Shown here piece by piece: positions 5,688 through 15,656 of a stretch of 36,249 bases of DNA; the stretch's first letter is position 1; the number at the start of each line of letters is the position of its first letter. This DNA comes from a virus. The notes below the pieces were generated by a model, which saw only the letters and a program-made list of their open reading frames with translations, searched no databases and was not told the origin of the DNA. The translations under genes and the position numbers were made by a program. The DNA lies in IMG/VR virus record IMGVR_UViG_3300045997_000043, positions 1 to 36,249 of that record, one strand, 5' to 3'.

Positions 5688-6293
5688 CTATGGTGCCGTC
5701 GGCGGTGGGATGTTCTCCTTGATGGTGAGGACCGGGTGCGTGTCGGCTCCCACCGAGTGAGCGACACGACAATAGCGCCCACCCTTGATGTAGTTGGTGA
5801 TTGGGGTCGCGCTGATGTCGAGGTCCGTCGGCCCGTGGACCTTGCCAAGGCTGCCGTTCACGTCGTACCAGACGGCTGACCCCGTGACGGCGGTCACGTC
5901 CGGGTACGCCTCACCGCCCGGCCCCACCTCTCCAGCGGTCGCCAGATGGAACGTCACCCAGTGGTCGAGCCCATCGGTGATGTCCAGCCCGGCCTCTGCC
6001 CTGACCCTGACGAACGAGCCGCTGTACTTGTCCACGAGCATGCGGCCCTCGATGACGGGGCCTGAGGGCGCAGGCGCCGACGTGTGCGTCTCCAGCCCCG
6101 TGATGCGCGCCAGCAGGCGCTTCTCCATCGCGATGATGTCCTCGTAGGCGTGCGCACCCTCGACGGCGAGTTCGTCGTTGGCGTCGGCAAGGATGTCGAG
6201 CGAGGTCTTGACATCCCCCGGTGTGACGTACCCGGCTGTCTCGCCTGCCTGTGGGTCCAATGGCGTGTGGAGCGCGTCCCTGTCGATGGGCAT
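5688..6293 (-). CDS. Hypothetical protein at the end of the virion operon
   Basis: 201 aa from ATG 6293; the AGGAGAG site overlaps the stop of the fibre gene, so the two are coupled. The N-terminal 70 residues are helical and acidic (VKTSLDILADANDELAVEGAHAYEDIIAMEKRL), followed by a Pro/Ser hinge and a beta-rich C-terminal domain with SGSFVRVRAEAG and DGLDHWVTFHLATAGE segments. A helical base joined to a beta domain is typical of phage tail accessory or fibre-associated proteins. Its position directly after the fibre suggests an assembly partner or a second receptor-contacting subunit. No family is recognised. Confidence 0.7.
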   Translation of the reverse strand: MPIDRDALHTPLDPQAGETAGYVTPGDVKTSLDILADANDELAVEGAHAYEDIIAMEKRLLARITGLETHTSAPAPSGPVIEGRMLVDKYSGSFVRVRAEAGLDITDGLDHWVTFHLATAGEVGPGGEAYPDVTAVTGSAVWYDVNGSLGKVHGPTDLDISATPITNYIKGGRYCRVAHSVGADTHPVLTIKENIPPPTAP

Positions 6294-6302
6294 CTGTCTC
6301 TC

Positions 6303-9300
6303 CTAGTCGGGCTGCACGAGTTCGACGGTCAGGCGTGCGTCGTTCACATTGAGGTTCGCCGTGCTGGTCTGCGCCACACGTATCTTGATGAGGTCGTTGG
6401 CGTTGCAGTGCGCCAGCGTCGAGGCGTTCATGCTCATCTGGTTGTTGGTCAGCGCGCCAGAGCCCTGCTTGGCGACGGCCTCTCCCGCCACCAGCACATC
6501 CATGTGCCTGCGCCCGGTCCCGTTGGAGTCAAAGTTGACCTCACCCGTGATGCGATACCAGCCAGCCTTCAGGATGGTGACGCCATTCGTCCCACCGGAC
6601 ATGTACGACGAGTCGCCGCCCTGCGTCCACGCCCCTGCCGTGAACGGGACATCGGTGTTCTGCCCAGTGGGAGTCTGGAACGTGGTCGAACGCACGCCGA
6701 CGATGCCGCTCCACGGGGCGTTCGCCCCTGCTGGCCCCTCCGGGCCAGCGTCTCCCGGGTCGCCCTTCGGCCCCTGAGCGCCGTCTGCGCCGGGTGCCCC
6801 ATCGGCACCCGCTGGCCCCTGCGCGCCCGTGTCACCCTTCGGCCCCTGCGGACCCTCAGGCCCGGTCACACCGGCTGGACCCTGCGGCCCCTCTGGGCCG
6901 GTCAGGTCACCAAGGTCCACCCACGCCCCGCCCGACCACACGAACAGGTGCCCGCTCGCAGCGACGAGGTAGGCGTCACCGTCGTTGGCAGAGGCCGGGA
7001 GGTCGCCTTGCGTGGGCACGGAGCCCTTGACGTTGATGCCCTTGCCCGCTGGACCCTCCGGTCCCGTGTCGCCCTGTGGCCCCTGAGGCCCTACAGCGCC
7101 CTCAGGACCGGCGATACCCTGCGGACCAGTGTCCCCGGTGGGTCCGGGGCTTCCCGTGGCTCCTGTGTCGCCCTTCGGGCCGGGCAGCCCTTGGATGCCT
7201 TGGATGCCCTGTGACCCGGTGTCACCCTTCGGTCCCTGAAGCCCGGTGTCACCCTTCGGTCCGGGCGGACCCTGCGGTCCTTCAGGCCCGACAGGACCCT
7301 GCGGACCTGTCGGCCCGGGCAGGCCACCGCCCGACGTAGCCACGACCTCCCAGTCAGCGACGGCACCCGGCGTCCCGGTCGTGCTGGTCACCCCGCAGAT
7401 GTAGGTGACGCCCTCGTGCATGACCATGTCGTCGCGGTAGTAGGTGCCCGCTGCCCACGTGCCCTTCCAGAAGGCGCCCATCTGGCGCCCGCCCATCTGG
7501 ACGAGGCCGCGTTCCCGCAGTTCGATGACGTTCTGTCCGTTGCCCGACAGCAGGCGGAAGATGCCGCCCACGTAGGCATCGACCATGACCCCGCCCACGT
7601 CCAGCACGACGGCAGGGCCGAGCGACCCGGGGCTCCAGCGCGTGGCGACCGCTCCCTCCTCCAACTGGAAGGAGTCGAGCCAGAAGACATCACCGTTGCC
7701 GTAGCCCACGAGTGGGTAGATGCGCGAGTCGGACGAGCCGGTCTGGAACGTGGTGAACAGGCGCTGCCAGCCCTCGTCGCCTTCGGACACGTTGGCGCTG
7801 GACTCTGGGTTCGTGCCCCACGTGATGGCCTCGGCCTCGGTCATCCAGCCCAGTCGCACGGGGCTGTCCAGCACGACGCCCTTCGTGTTCAGGTAGACGC
7901 TCCACGTGTAGACCGTGGCCGGTGAGACCATGATGGGGCGCGGGTCGATGAGATGTGGGCGCAACCAGCCGTGGCCCGTCGTCGTCACCTTCATCGAGTA
8001 GCGACCGAAGCGCCGGAAGGTCTTGTCCACCACCAGCGTGGCGGCATCCGCTTCCCACTGCTCCGGGCTCTGCTGCCCGATGCCCTGCTGCCAGTCGAGG
8101 CGCACCTCTGGGACGGCAGGCATCGACGCTGCCCTGTCCGTCGAGAGGCGCACGAGCACGTCGAGCCCGCCGGGAGCTGGGACGACTGAACCAAGGGAGC
8201 TGACCCACGAGCTTGCCCCCACCGGGCGGTAGAGGTACGCCGCCTGCACGCCGTCCCCGCCGGTCACGCCAGCGTGCCGCTCCTCGAAGGAGTTGGCGTC
8301 GGCAGCATGGGCGAGGTGGAAGATGGCCTGCCCCCAGTTCACCTTGCTCTGGCGCTCGACCCATTCCGACCACGCGCTGGCGAAGACCCTTGCCCTCACC
8401 GTGACGTGCGTGTCCCTGCGGATGCGCTTCGGGTGACGCACGGACAGCACCGTGCCCGCTGCGACGGAGAGCCCGGTGACGAGATGCGAGACGCCATCGA
8501 CCTCGACCTCTGCCTGCGTCATCGGCAGGGGCACCCCGTTCACCATCATGGCGTGGCTCAGCAGCACGACCGGCTGGGCCAGCGGCGTGGTGTCGTCCCA
8601 CTGGGCAGGCTCGCCCAAGTTGTGGACGCCCATGAGGTTGCCGCTCTCGATGGTGACGACCGGGAGGACAGGCGCTGCGGGGATGGTGATGTAGCGGTAC
8701 ACCGACGCTCCCGCCACGTCTGCCGAGTTGTACCCGGAGAGCGTGAGCATGTACGAGCCCGGTGCGGTCGGTGGGGTGATGCCCAGTTCCGCCCACGTGG
8801 CGAGGAGGTCGTTGCCACCCAGCCCGACGACGCCCTTGTAGGTGATGGGCTGCGGCATGCCCCCACCCGGTGTGTTGTATTGCCCAATGGTCAGGAGATA
8901 CCCGGCAGGGGCCGGGTCAGCGAACGTCGCCTCGATGCCCTCTCCGAAGGACGACGCGGAGGCACTGGGCGACACGATGCTGGGTGCGCCCGGCGCAGAC
9001 TCCGTCGTGCCTGCGGGCGGGTCGTACGTGATGATGATGCGTGGGGCGTATGAGCCACGGTGCGAGAAGAACTCCGCGCGTGTCGCTGCCGAGTCCTCGT
9101 TGGCAGCCATGAGCCGAAGGCCGAACCACGTCATCCCGCCGCCGGGCGTGCCATCGGCGCGCAGGACCGAGGCAGGGGCAATCATGCCGATGATGGTCGT
9201 GATGTCGAGGTCGTAGACCGTCGAGTCCTTGGCGTTCAGCGACACCGTGTTGGAGGCGTTGACGCCTGAGCGAACGCCCGGCCCCGGCCAGACGGTCGAT

Positions 9301-9608
9301 GCGCTCGTGACCCACGAGTTCTCGCCACCGCCGTTCTCGCTGAATGCCTCTGACAGCGCAGACACCGTGATGCGGCAGTTGCTGCCCTGCTGGAGGTGGA
9401 CGCCGGTCGTGGTCTTGACGCGCAGGACGGCCTTGGTGACCTTGCCCATGCCCGTCCACGTGATGGGGGCGCGCATGAGGTCGCGTATCTTCTTGCCGTC
9501 CGTCGTGAGCCCGACAGGCGCGTGCTGGTCCTTGCCCGTCCCCGCCCTGAGCGAGGAGGTCAGCATCAGCGACTGTTCCTTGTCGATGGTGAAGGTCTTG
9601 CTCGCCAT
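6303..9608 (-). CDS. Large tail fibre / adhesin with collagen-like shaft and C1q-like head
   Basis: 1101 aa from ATG 9608, whose A overlaps the TGA of the upstream hub gene. Residues 1 to about 200 resemble a DNRLRE-type beta domain ([33 protein letters not shown]). Next come fibronectin-like or carbohydrate-binding-like beta modules (about 210-690) and a small [20 protein letters not shown] module near 730. Two collagen-like Gly-X-Y shafts follow (about 762-855 and 901-962), separated by a [12 protein letters not shown]...WVDLG insert common in phage fibres. The last 135 residues ([28 protein letters not shown]) look like a C1q/TNF-type jelly-roll head. The protein is probably a trimeric receptor-binding fibre. 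The domain calls are by pattern; the receptor is unknown. Confidence 0.85.
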   Translation of the reverse strand: MASKTFTIDKEQSLMLTSSLRAGTGKDQHAPVGLTTDGKKIRDLMRAPITWTGMGKVTKAVLRVKTTTGVHLQQGSNCRITVSALSEAFSENGGGENSWVTSASTVWPGPGVRSGVNASNTVSLNAKDSTVYDLDITTIIGMIAPASVLRADGTPGGGMTWFGLRLMAANEDSAATRAEFFSHRGSYAPRIIITYDPPAGTTESAPGAPSIVSPSASASSFGEGIEATFADPAPAGYLLTIGQYNTPGGGMPQPITYKGVVGLGGNDLLATWAELGITPPTAPGSYMLTLSGYNSADVAGASVYRYITIPAAPVLPVVTIESGNLMGVHNLGEPAQWDDTTPLAQPVVLLSHAMMVNGVPLPMTQAEVEVDGVSHLVTGLSVAAGTVLSVRHPKRIRRDTHVTVRARVFASAWSEWVERQSKVNWGQAIFHLAHAADANSFEERHAGVTGGDGVQAAYLYRPVGASSWVSSLGSVVPAPGGLDVLVRLSTDRAASMPAVPEVRLDWQQGIGQQSPEQWEADAATLVVDKTFRRFGRYSMKVTTTGHGWLRPHLIDPRPIMVSPATVYTWSVYLNTKGVVLDSPVRLGWMTEAEAITWGTNPESSANVSEGDEGWQRLFTTFQTGSSDSRIYPLVGYGNGDVFWLDSFQLEEGAVATRWSPGSLGPAVVLDVGGVMVDAYVGGIFRLLSGNGQNVIELRERGLVQMGGRQMGAFWKGTWAAGTYYRDDMVMHEGVTYICGVTSTTGTPGAVADWEVVATSGGGLPGPTGPQGPVGPEGPQGPPGPKGDTGLQGPKGDTGSQGIQGIQGLPGPKGDTGATGSPGPTGDTGPQGIAGPEGAVGPQGPQGDTGPEGPAGKGINVKGSVPTQGDLPASANDGDAYLVAASGHLFVWSGGAWVDLGDLTGPEGPQGPAGVTGPEGPQGPKGDTGAQGPAGADGAPGADGAQGPKGDPGDAGPEGPAGANAPWSGIVGVRSTTFQTPTGQNTDVPFTAGAWTQGGDSSYMSGGTNGVTILKAGWYRITGEVNFDSNGTGRRHMDVLVAGEAVAKQGSGALTNNQMSMNASTLAHCNANDLIKIRVAQTSTANLNVNDARLTVELVQPD
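6720..6906 (-). repeat. Collagen-like Gly-X-Y repeat region, distal
   Basis: This part encodes about 60 residues of uninterrupted Gly-X-Y triplets ([27 protein letters not shown] types) directly before the C1q-like head of the fibre. At DNA level it is a degenerate 9-base repeat prone to length change by slippage. Confidence 0.9.
7043..7324 (-). repeat. Collagen-like Gly-X-Y repeat region, proximal
   Basis: About 90 residues of Gly-X-Y triplets including several GPKGDTG units and a [10 protein letters not shown] segment. It forms the first rod of the fibre, upstream of a non-collagen insert. Confidence 0.9.
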
Positions 9609-12600
9609 CAGATGCTCGCCATGCGGAGGTCGGCTCCCGTGAGGTCAACGTTGATGGTAGACGTGGCCGTGGCCCACTCGGCGGGGTTCGTCCACACCTT
9701 GCTCTGGCGGTTGGCCCCCGTGTCGAAGGACACCAACTCCACGCTGGCGTTGGGGATGCGGTTGTTGCCCCCACCCATCTCCTCGAAGAAGATGGCCTCG
9801 GCGTTGATGCCACGAGGAGTGACGGCTGTCTGCCACGTGGTCGTCGCCGGGTCGCCCGTGTACTCACGGGTAAAGAGCAACTGCCCGGACTGGAGGATGA
9901 CGGCGTTGCGTGGCTCGTTCGGGTCCGTCATCACGACACCCTGCTCGCCCACCGTGCCGATGAGGTGGTTGCCAGAGTCATAGACGAAGATGCTCGTGGG
10001 GTGGTTGGTCCCACCGACCGAGAGCGTCCCGGTCTTGATGGCACCAGCATCGAGCTGCCCGGTGCTGATGAAGTTCGCCACGAGCGCATCGACGGCAAGG
10101 TCGTCAGGCACGACGAGCGTCGGCGTCTCCGTCACCGGGTCCGTCCACGCCGACGCATTCCCCGACCTGTCCACCGCCCTGACCCTGAAGGCGTAGGTCT
10201 TGGTCGGGTCCAGCGAGCCCACGACGAGACGGCTGGTCAGTGAGTGGAAGGTGATGGCTGGCTCGTCCGGGTCAGCGGGGACCGACATCTCGATGTCGTA
10301 CGCCGACAGGTCAGGCTCGGTGTTCGGTACCCACGTCAGCCCCACCATCTTGAAGCCGGGCGCCGTGTCGAGCGCAGCAGGGACAGCAGGAGGGATGTCG
10401 TCTCGCGCCGATGTGATGGCCGCCTCGGCGGACCACTCACCGACCAGCCCCTCGGTGTCGTACGCGCGGACCCGGCACTTGTAATCCGCCCCTGCGAGCA
10501 CGCCCTCGTACACGACCGTGCCCACGTCAGGCCCGACCTTGCGGATGAACGACGTGCTCCACGGTGCGCTGGCAAGCGTAAGCTGGACCTCGTAGCCCAA
10601 CAGGTCCGTGACGGCAACGGTGGAGAACTCTGGCGAGAACTCAGGGCCGAATGACCCTGCCAGCTCATTCCATGTGGCGCTGATGACCGTGACCAAGGTC
10701 CCGTCCGGAGCGAGCGTGTGAGCCGTACCGAGGCTCAGCCCCGTGACCTGTGGTGGGGCGATGCCATCACCACCAGAACCCGGTGGCCCCTCCGGACCCG
10801 GGGGTCCGGCAGCGAACTCGACCCATGTGAGGCCATCGAGGCTGACTTGCAGGAGCTTGTCCGTACGCGGGTCGTTAGCGAGCGAGCCGGGCGGGTAGTC
10901 CTCGTCAGGCAGCGTGGGTAGGCTCTCCCCCACGTACACCGGCCTGTAGCTGGGGAGGAAGCGGCTCGGTGTCAGCGAGGCGTCGATGAGCACCGTGGGC
11001 GAGAAGGGCAGCTCGTTCGTGCGGTCAACCCAGAGCCCGGTCTCCGGGCTGCGCTGGAAGATGTGGCCCGTGTTCGAGTTGACGTGCGTGAACACGTCGA
11101 TGTCCAGCTCTGCGTCAGGGTCACGAGGCTCTATCTGCCAGTCGCCCCGCTCGGAGAGGATGGGCTCGGTCGGGATGAGGTCGGCTTCTGGCGCTGACTT
11201 GTCCTCCTTGGGCAGCACCGAGAGCGTGACCCGCTCCTGCCCGTTCGGGCGAAGCTCCCATGACCAGCCCCAGATGGTCCAGTACCCGGACCCCATGCGC
11301 GTCGTCTGGACCACACCACGCCTGATGTCCACGAGGATGTTGTCGCAGATGTCCCAGCCGTCCTTGATGCCGAAGGAGCCGGGCCTGAGGTTGAGGGCAA
11401 GCTGCTTGCCCACACGGCTGATGCGGTTGGCTGCCTGAGCCGCGCGCCTGCGGAGGTCGTCCTCGTCGGTGATGTCCTCGTAGATGGTGGCCTTGGCGAA
11501 GCGACCGTAGGTCTCTTCGTACCACCCAGCGTCCTCGCCTTCGGGCGTGGGGGCATGCTTGACCGAGTAGACCATGCGGCTGCTGTTGTAGAGCCGACCG
11601 ATGGCGTTGAGCCGTGTGGCGAAGTCACCGAAGGGCACGACCCTGAAGCCCTGCACCAGACCGCCGTACTCCATGCGGAGGTTCGGGCGGTCCTTGCCGG
11701 GCGCATCCTTCACGACCCACTGGTACTTGCCCGGTCCTGTGTTCCGCGCGTAGAGGCGGGTGCGCTTGTTCGTGCCCTGCCGATGCGAGTCGATGAGCCC
11801 TGCGATGAACGGCAGGCGCTCCTTGAACGACACGAAGATGCTGATGTTGTCGGGCATGGGCGGGAGACCAGCCCGCGTGAAGAACGCCAGCGGCGAGCCC
11901 GTGTCATGGATGGAGCGGTCGAGCTGGTCTTGGATGATTTCCTTGATGGAGCGGTTGACGTACTTGCTCCCACCGCCCCGGTCAGGCCAGAGCACCGCCT
12001 CCGCGTCGGAGACCTTGCGCTGGTTGAAGCGCTCATCCACCTGACGCCCGAGGATTGCCATGTAGTCCTGCCCGTAGAACACGACATCCGTGTCCGTGGC
12101 ATCGAAGTCGGTGATGTAGCCAGCCGCTATCTCCCGCCACGACTCGCCCCTGAAGACCTCCAGCGAGTAGTGGACCTGATAGGGCTCGATGACCGAGACC
12201 TGTGGATGCACGGCTGGCAGCGAGAAGTAGAACTCACCGCCGTCGTTGTACATCTCACTGGCCCCGACGTTCGAGGCATCCTCGATGATGGCGACGGGGT
12301 AGCCGGGAGCCCTGTCCGAGAAGACATCGACACGCTCACCGGCCCCGAAGTTGGCGTACCCGCCAGCCCTGAGCAGGGAACGGTTCCGCCCGTTGTCATC
12401 GAAGGTGACGGTCCACTCGTCCTTCCCCTTGCTGACCGTGACCTCCCCGGCCCCGATGTTCGGGAGGGCGAGGAGCGCATCACGCACGTCAGCGGCAGAG
12501 GCGTCGTACGGGATGGCAGCCGTCTGCTCCCCTTCGTACGTCAGCCTGAACCGCCCGCCATCCGGGCTCCCCGTGAGGACAAGCTTCTGGACCCGGTTGG

Positions 12601-14008
12601 CGAGGCCCTTGATGAGGATGCGGGCCTTCAGCCTGCGGTTGGCGTACCCGGTGAGGAGGTCAACGTCACCGGGGTCCGGCTCCCAGCCCTTGAGGAGCGT
12701 GACCTCCGAGTAGGCCCAGTCCGACTCAGCCGCGAGTTCGTCCCACGCCCGCATCCGCCACGAGTACACGCCGGGTTCGAGCCCGACGCCCGTGTACGGC
12801 TGCTTGACCTCAACGGCCTGCCCCGGAGTCGGGGTCCCGTACCCAGTCCCATCGACCGGCCCTGAGTCCCAGAGGATGTCTTCCCCCCACGCGGGGTCCG
12901 AGGGCGCGGTCAGGGTACGAAGCTGGACCTGATGCTTCCACGGCAGTCCGCCTTCCGGGTCGGAGTAGACCGCCGTGAAGTAGACGTTGTTCAGCGTGTC
13001 CAGCGCCGGGGTCGTGCTGGGGCGGAGGTCCGACAGGGTCGGGGGGAGCGTCTGGACGGTGAAGCCCCGCCTCTTCGACCAGTCCGTCCAGTCGCCCTTG
13101 TTGTCCTTGCCGCGCAGTCTCCACTCGTAGTCTTGTCCCGACACGAACCTGTATCGGGAGCCGGTCTCTGCCACCAGAGAAGTCGGGACCGTACAGGTCA
13201 TCATCAGAACGTCGGAAGGAGAAGCTGCCCCTTCGTAGCTCCATACGGGGTTGTCTCCTCCCTCCTTGTACAGCTCGATGCGCCACGCGCTTGGTCTCAC
13301 ATCCGCTGGTTGGTTCGCGCCGATGGAGAACGTCCCCTCGAAGGCCGACGACAGGATGTCGTTGACCGCACCAGCAGGAGCGACCGTGTCCACGGTGTTC
13401 TCTGCCTTCGTGGGGTCGTAGATGAGTTCGATGTACGGGCGGAACGAGGTGTCCGGATGACGCTTGCTGCCCACGCACATCATCGGATGCTGCTGTTCGG
13501 TGGTCGGGCGTCGCTCGATGGCGAAGCCGTGATGCGGCTTGTCCCCACCGGCTCTGCCATTGCGTCGCTTGACCCTGCGTGGGGCCATGTCCTCGACAAG
13601 GCCCGTGATGTTGACCCGTGTCACGGCAGCGTCGCCGGACGACACCTTCCCATTGGCCGCGCTGTCGGGGTCCTTGCTCTCGATGGGGTACTGGCCGACG
13701 AACGAGCCTTCGGGCTCGGCGTTATTGGGGTCGGGGAACTCCGACGCCAGCCGGGAGACCTTGATGCCAGAGTCCTGCCTCGGCCATCCGGGGTGCGCAT
13801 CGCGCTCGGTGGTGAGGACAAGGTTGGCCTCACGTATCTTGGCGACGCCAGCCCAGTCCTCACCGAACTTGACGTAGCTCGTGTACGTGAACTCGTCCTG
13901 AAGCCCGGCCAAGAGGTGAAGCTCACCGCCACCGTCCCGCGCCACGGGCCTGTCCCCGTGCCTCGCTCGGACGGTGTCCTTGGTCGCCGGGAAGACCTTG
14001 GTCGCCAT
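9608..14008 (-). CDS. Large tail hub / tip protein, Gp37-like with fibronectin-type modules
   Basis: 1466 aa from ATG 14008. The N-terminal 200 residues are a DNRLRE-like beta domain related in layout to that of the fibre encoded next. Fibronectin-type modules (about 210-460) follow. Then comes a YEGEQTAAIPYDASAADVRD module (about 490-560) found in many actinophage-type tail proteins, and a central region (about 560-970; VHYSLEVFRGESWREIAAGY, FYGQDYMAILGRQ) that resembles the hub domain of siphophage Gp37-like tail proteins. A short GPPGPEGPPG linker and two more fibronectin-type modules (about 1110-1300) precede a C-terminal GQLDAGAIKTGTL beta segment typical of tail spike bases. It follows the Dit-like gene, so it probably forms the tail tip that carries the fibre. 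Confidence 0.82.
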   Translation of the reverse strand: MATKVFPATKDTVRARHGDRPVARDGGGELHLLAGLQDEFTYTSYVKFGEDWAGVAKIREANLVLTTERDAHPGWPRQDSGIKVSRLASEFPDPNNAEPEGSFVGQYPIESKDPDSAANGKVSSGDAAVTRVNITGLVEDMAPRRVKRRNGRAGGDKPHHGFAIERRPTTEQQHPMMCVGSKRHPDTSFRPYIELIYDPTKAENTVDTVAPAGAVNDILSSAFEGTFSIGANQPADVRPSAWRIELYKEGGDNPVWSYEGAASPSDVLMMTCTVPTSLVAETGSRYRFVSGQDYEWRLRGKDNKGDWTDWSKRRGFTVQTLPPTLSDLRPSTTPALDTLNNVYFTAVYSDPEGGLPWKHQVQLRTLTAPSDPAWGEDILWDSGPVDGTGYGTPTPGQAVEVKQPYTGVGLEPGVYSWRMRAWDELAAESDWAYSEVTLLKGWEPDPGDVDLLTGYANRRLKARILIKGLANRVQKLVLTGSPDGGRFRLTYEGEQTAAIPYDASAADVRDALLALPNIGAGEVTVSKGKDEWTVTFDDNGRNRSLLRAGGYANFGAGERVDVFSDRAPGYPVAIIEDASNVGASEMYNDGGEFYFSLPAVHPQVSVIEPYQVHYSLEVFRGESWREIAAGYITDFDATDTDVVFYGQDYMAILGRQVDERFNQRKVSDAEAVLWPDRGGGSKYVNRSIKEIIQDQLDRSIHDTGSPLAFFTRAGLPPMPDNISIFVSFKERLPFIAGLIDSHRQGTNKRTRLYARNTGPGKYQWVVKDAPGKDRPNLRMEYGGLVQGFRVVPFGDFATRLNAIGRLYNSSRMVYSVKHAPTPEGEDAGWYEETYGRFAKATIYEDITDEDDLRRRAAQAANRISRVGKQLALNLRPGSFGIKDGWDICDNILVDIRRGVVQTTRMGSGYWTIWGWSWELRPNGQERVTLSVLPKEDKSAPEADLIPTEPILSERGDWQIEPRDPDAELDIDVFTHVNSNTGHIFQRSPETGLWVDRTNELPFSPTVLIDASLTPSRFLPSYRPVYVGESLPTLPDEDYPPGSLANDPRTDKLLQVSLDGLTWVEFAAGPPGPEGPPGSGGDGIAPPQVTGLSLGTAHTLAPDGTLVTVISATWNELAGSFGPEFSPEFSTVAVTDLLGYEVQLTLASAPWSTSFIRKVGPDVGTVVYEGVLAGADYKCRVRAYDTEGLVGEWSAEAAITSARDDIPPAVPAALDTAPGFKMVGLTWVPNTEPDLSAYDIEMSVPADPDEPAITFHSLTSRLVVGSLDPTKTYAFRVRAVDRSGNASAWTDPVTETPTLVVPDDLAVDALVANFISTGQLDAGAIKTGTLSVGGTNHPTSIFVYDSGNHLIGTVGEQGVVMTDPNEPRNAVILQSGQLLFTREYTGDPATTTWQTAVTPRGINAEAIFFEEMGGGNNRIPNASVELVSFDTGANRQSKVWTNPAEWATATSTINVDLTGADLRMASI

Positions 14009-14019
14009 CGCTTCAGTGC

Positions 14020-14922
14020 CTAGCTATACGCTTCGGCCCAGAAGAGGCGGCTGCCGTAGTCGAGAGGCGGACCGGTTGCTGTCCAGTCGGACGGCCCCGG
14101 GGGCACGACGGGATGCGTCGTCTCGTTGACGAACGAGAGCAAGTCCATGCGCAGGACTTCGAGTCCGTTGGTCTCGACGGTCAGCACGTGGAGATAGCCG
14201 TCGTACCTGAACACCTGTCGGACCGACGCAGCCGGGATGGCGATACGCATGTCCGTGCCAGCACCGACGAAGGTGAACGTCCCGCCTGACGACGCCGGGA
14301 CCACGAGGAGGATGTTCAGCGGGGCCGGGTAGTCACCACGGTTGTGGAACCTCCCGCTCAGCGCTGCCGTGAGGTCTACCTCTCGGTCGGGAAAGACGTA
14401 GACGCGCGGGTCCTTCGCTTCGAGCACGCTCTGCCAAGCGATGCCGCTGCCAAGCTCATCCTTCCCGCCCGATGCGTCGCGGTTGATGTCCACCGTTGGT
14501 GTCGCCAAGGGACGGAGGTTCAGGTAGAGGATGCGCAGGCGGTCGCCCTCGACGTTCAGGTCGAAGTCGGCGTCCTCCGTCGGGACCGTGTAGTAGAGGG
14601 GGTTGTAGCCGAAGTCAGCAGGGTTGGCGTTGTACGCAGCCGTCGGGCTGAGCGTCGTCACGAGCGTCTGCTGGAGGTCGAACATCTCCCCGCGCGTGCG
14701 CCCGTAGAGATGACCCGAGAGGAAGACTCTGCGTCCCCCGAGGTAGACATCGCTCGCGTCGTTGCCATCACCGAGCGAACGCTTCTCCACCCACCCGATG
14801 CCGGGGACGTTGCCCATCTGCACGCTCTGGAGGAGCGAACCGATGAGCCGCTCGCCCGGGGCGAGCTGGGCAGCACCGTTCAGGTCGAAGCCCCGGTAGA
14901 TGACCGCACGCGAGAGGTCCAC
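14020..14922 (-). CDS. Dit-like distal tail protein
   Basis: 300 aa from GTG 14922, immediately after the stop of the neck protein gene. The sequence follows siphophage tail-component proteins of the Dit class: an opening segment with DLNG, a GGRRVFLSGHLYGRTRGEMF strand pair, a long helix with LQQTLVTTLSPTAAYNANP, then FGYNPLYYTVPT and a galectin-like beta C-terminal half. Dit proteins form a hexameric ring that joins tail and tip. The gene order (neck, Dit, hub, fibre) supports this. What is unusual is that no tape measure or tail-tube gene lies before it. Confidence 0.7.
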   Translation of the reverse strand: MDLSRAVIYRGFDLNGAAQLAPGERLIGSLLQSVQMGNVPGIGWVEKRSLGDGNDASDVYLGGRRVFLSGHLYGRTRGEMFDLQQTLVTTLSPTAAYNANPADFGYNPLYYTVPTEDADFDLNVEGDRLRILYLNLRPLATPTVDINRDASGGKDELGSGIAWQSVLEAKDPRVYVFPDREVDLTAALSGRFHNRGDYPAPLNILLVVPASSGGTFTFVGAGTDMRIAIPAASVRQVFRYDGYLHVLTVETNGLEVLRMDLLSFVNETTHPVVPPGPSDWTATGPPLDYGSRLFWAEAYS

Positions 14923-15594
14923 CTAGAACGCCGGGATGCGGCGTGGGAGGAACATGCGCCGCTGCTGTCGGTCGAACGACGCCTCTGCTGTCCCGAGCAT
15001 CCCGTTGAGCTGGGTCGGGGAGACATCGGAGTTGTTGGCCTGTTGCTGCCACTGCTGGAAGATGGAGCGGTCCATGTTCATGGCACGGTACGCCTCCATG
15101 CGGCAGTAGAGCCTGACGAACATCTCCTCCGTGAGGTCAAGGAACTCAGCGACATCATCCTCCACGAGGAGTGGGTCGCGTGAGCGGTAGCCCATCAGCA
15201 CGAGGCTCCCGCCCTGCTGCGTGGTCCGCCCCGCACGAGCCAGCCACGTGGGGCCGAGCCAGATGCTCTGAGCGTAGAAGTCCCAGCCCGTCCGCGTATC
15301 GACACCAGACGCTGAGTACGGGATGGCCTGCTGGTAGGCAGCATCGACCGAGAGAAGTTCCACGTGAAACACACTCTCAAGGACGCTGACCTTCAGCGGG
15401 AGCCGCTGGGCGTCTTCGTCCCACAGGAGCACCTCGGTCGCTTCCAGCGGACGGATGCGGTTCAGCTCAGCGATGCCGCCGTTGATGTAGTCAGTCTTCT
15501 GCTCGACGTTCCAGACCTTGCTCTCAGGGTCGGTGAGGTCACGCCCGACGTAGGCGATGAGTTCCGCAAGGGTCGGCGGTTCGTACGCAGCCAT
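14923..15594 (-). CDS. Head-tail connector / neck adaptor protein
   Basis: 223 aa from ATG 15594. The first 60 residues (TLAELIAYVGRDLTDPESKVWNVEQKTDYINGGIAELNRIRP) are the classical start of phage head-tail adaptor proteins, which form a ring under the portal. T7 gp11-type tail tubular A proteins have a comparable size and helical start. A beta-strand middle part and a helical C-terminal part with a Gln/Asn-rich stretch (FQQWQQQANNSD) follow. It is the first gene after the major capsid protein, from which it is separated by a 62-base gap holding a hairpin. The adaptor class is well supported; sipho- versus podophage type is not settled. Confidence 0.7.
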   Translation of the reverse strand: MAAYEPPTLAELIAYVGRDLTDPESKVWNVEQKTDYINGGIAELNRIRPLEATEVLLWDEDAQRLPLKVSVLESVFHVELLSVDAAYQQAIPYSASGVDTRTGWDFYAQSIWLGPTWLARAGRTTQQGGSLVLMGYRSRDPLLVEDDVAEFLDLTEEMFVRLYCRMEAYRAMNMDRSIFQQWQQQANNSDVSPTQLNGMLGTAEASFDRQQRRMFLPRRIPAF

Positions 15595-15612
15595 CAGCTA
15601 CCTCGGTGCGGC

Positions 15613-15647
15613 TGTGTAGGGGCAAGCCGAGCACTTGCCCCCACACA
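15613..15647 (-). terminator. Stem-loop directly after the major capsid gene
   Basis: Arms of 5 and 8 base pairs separated by one mismatch (15613-15626 with 15634-15647) enclose a 7-base loop. It lies 9 bases after the capsid gene stop in transcription order. There is no U-rich tract, so it is more likely a partial terminator or an mRNA 3'-end stabiliser that raises capsid output relative to the tail genes. Confidence 0.5.
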
Positions 15648-15656
15648 TGCTATGGA

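Noticed and set aside
7043-7324. Tandem DNA repeat that might be a CRISPR-like array
   Set aside because: The repeats are codon-periodic Gly-X-Y units inside the fibre gene, with no spacers or conserved repeat unit.
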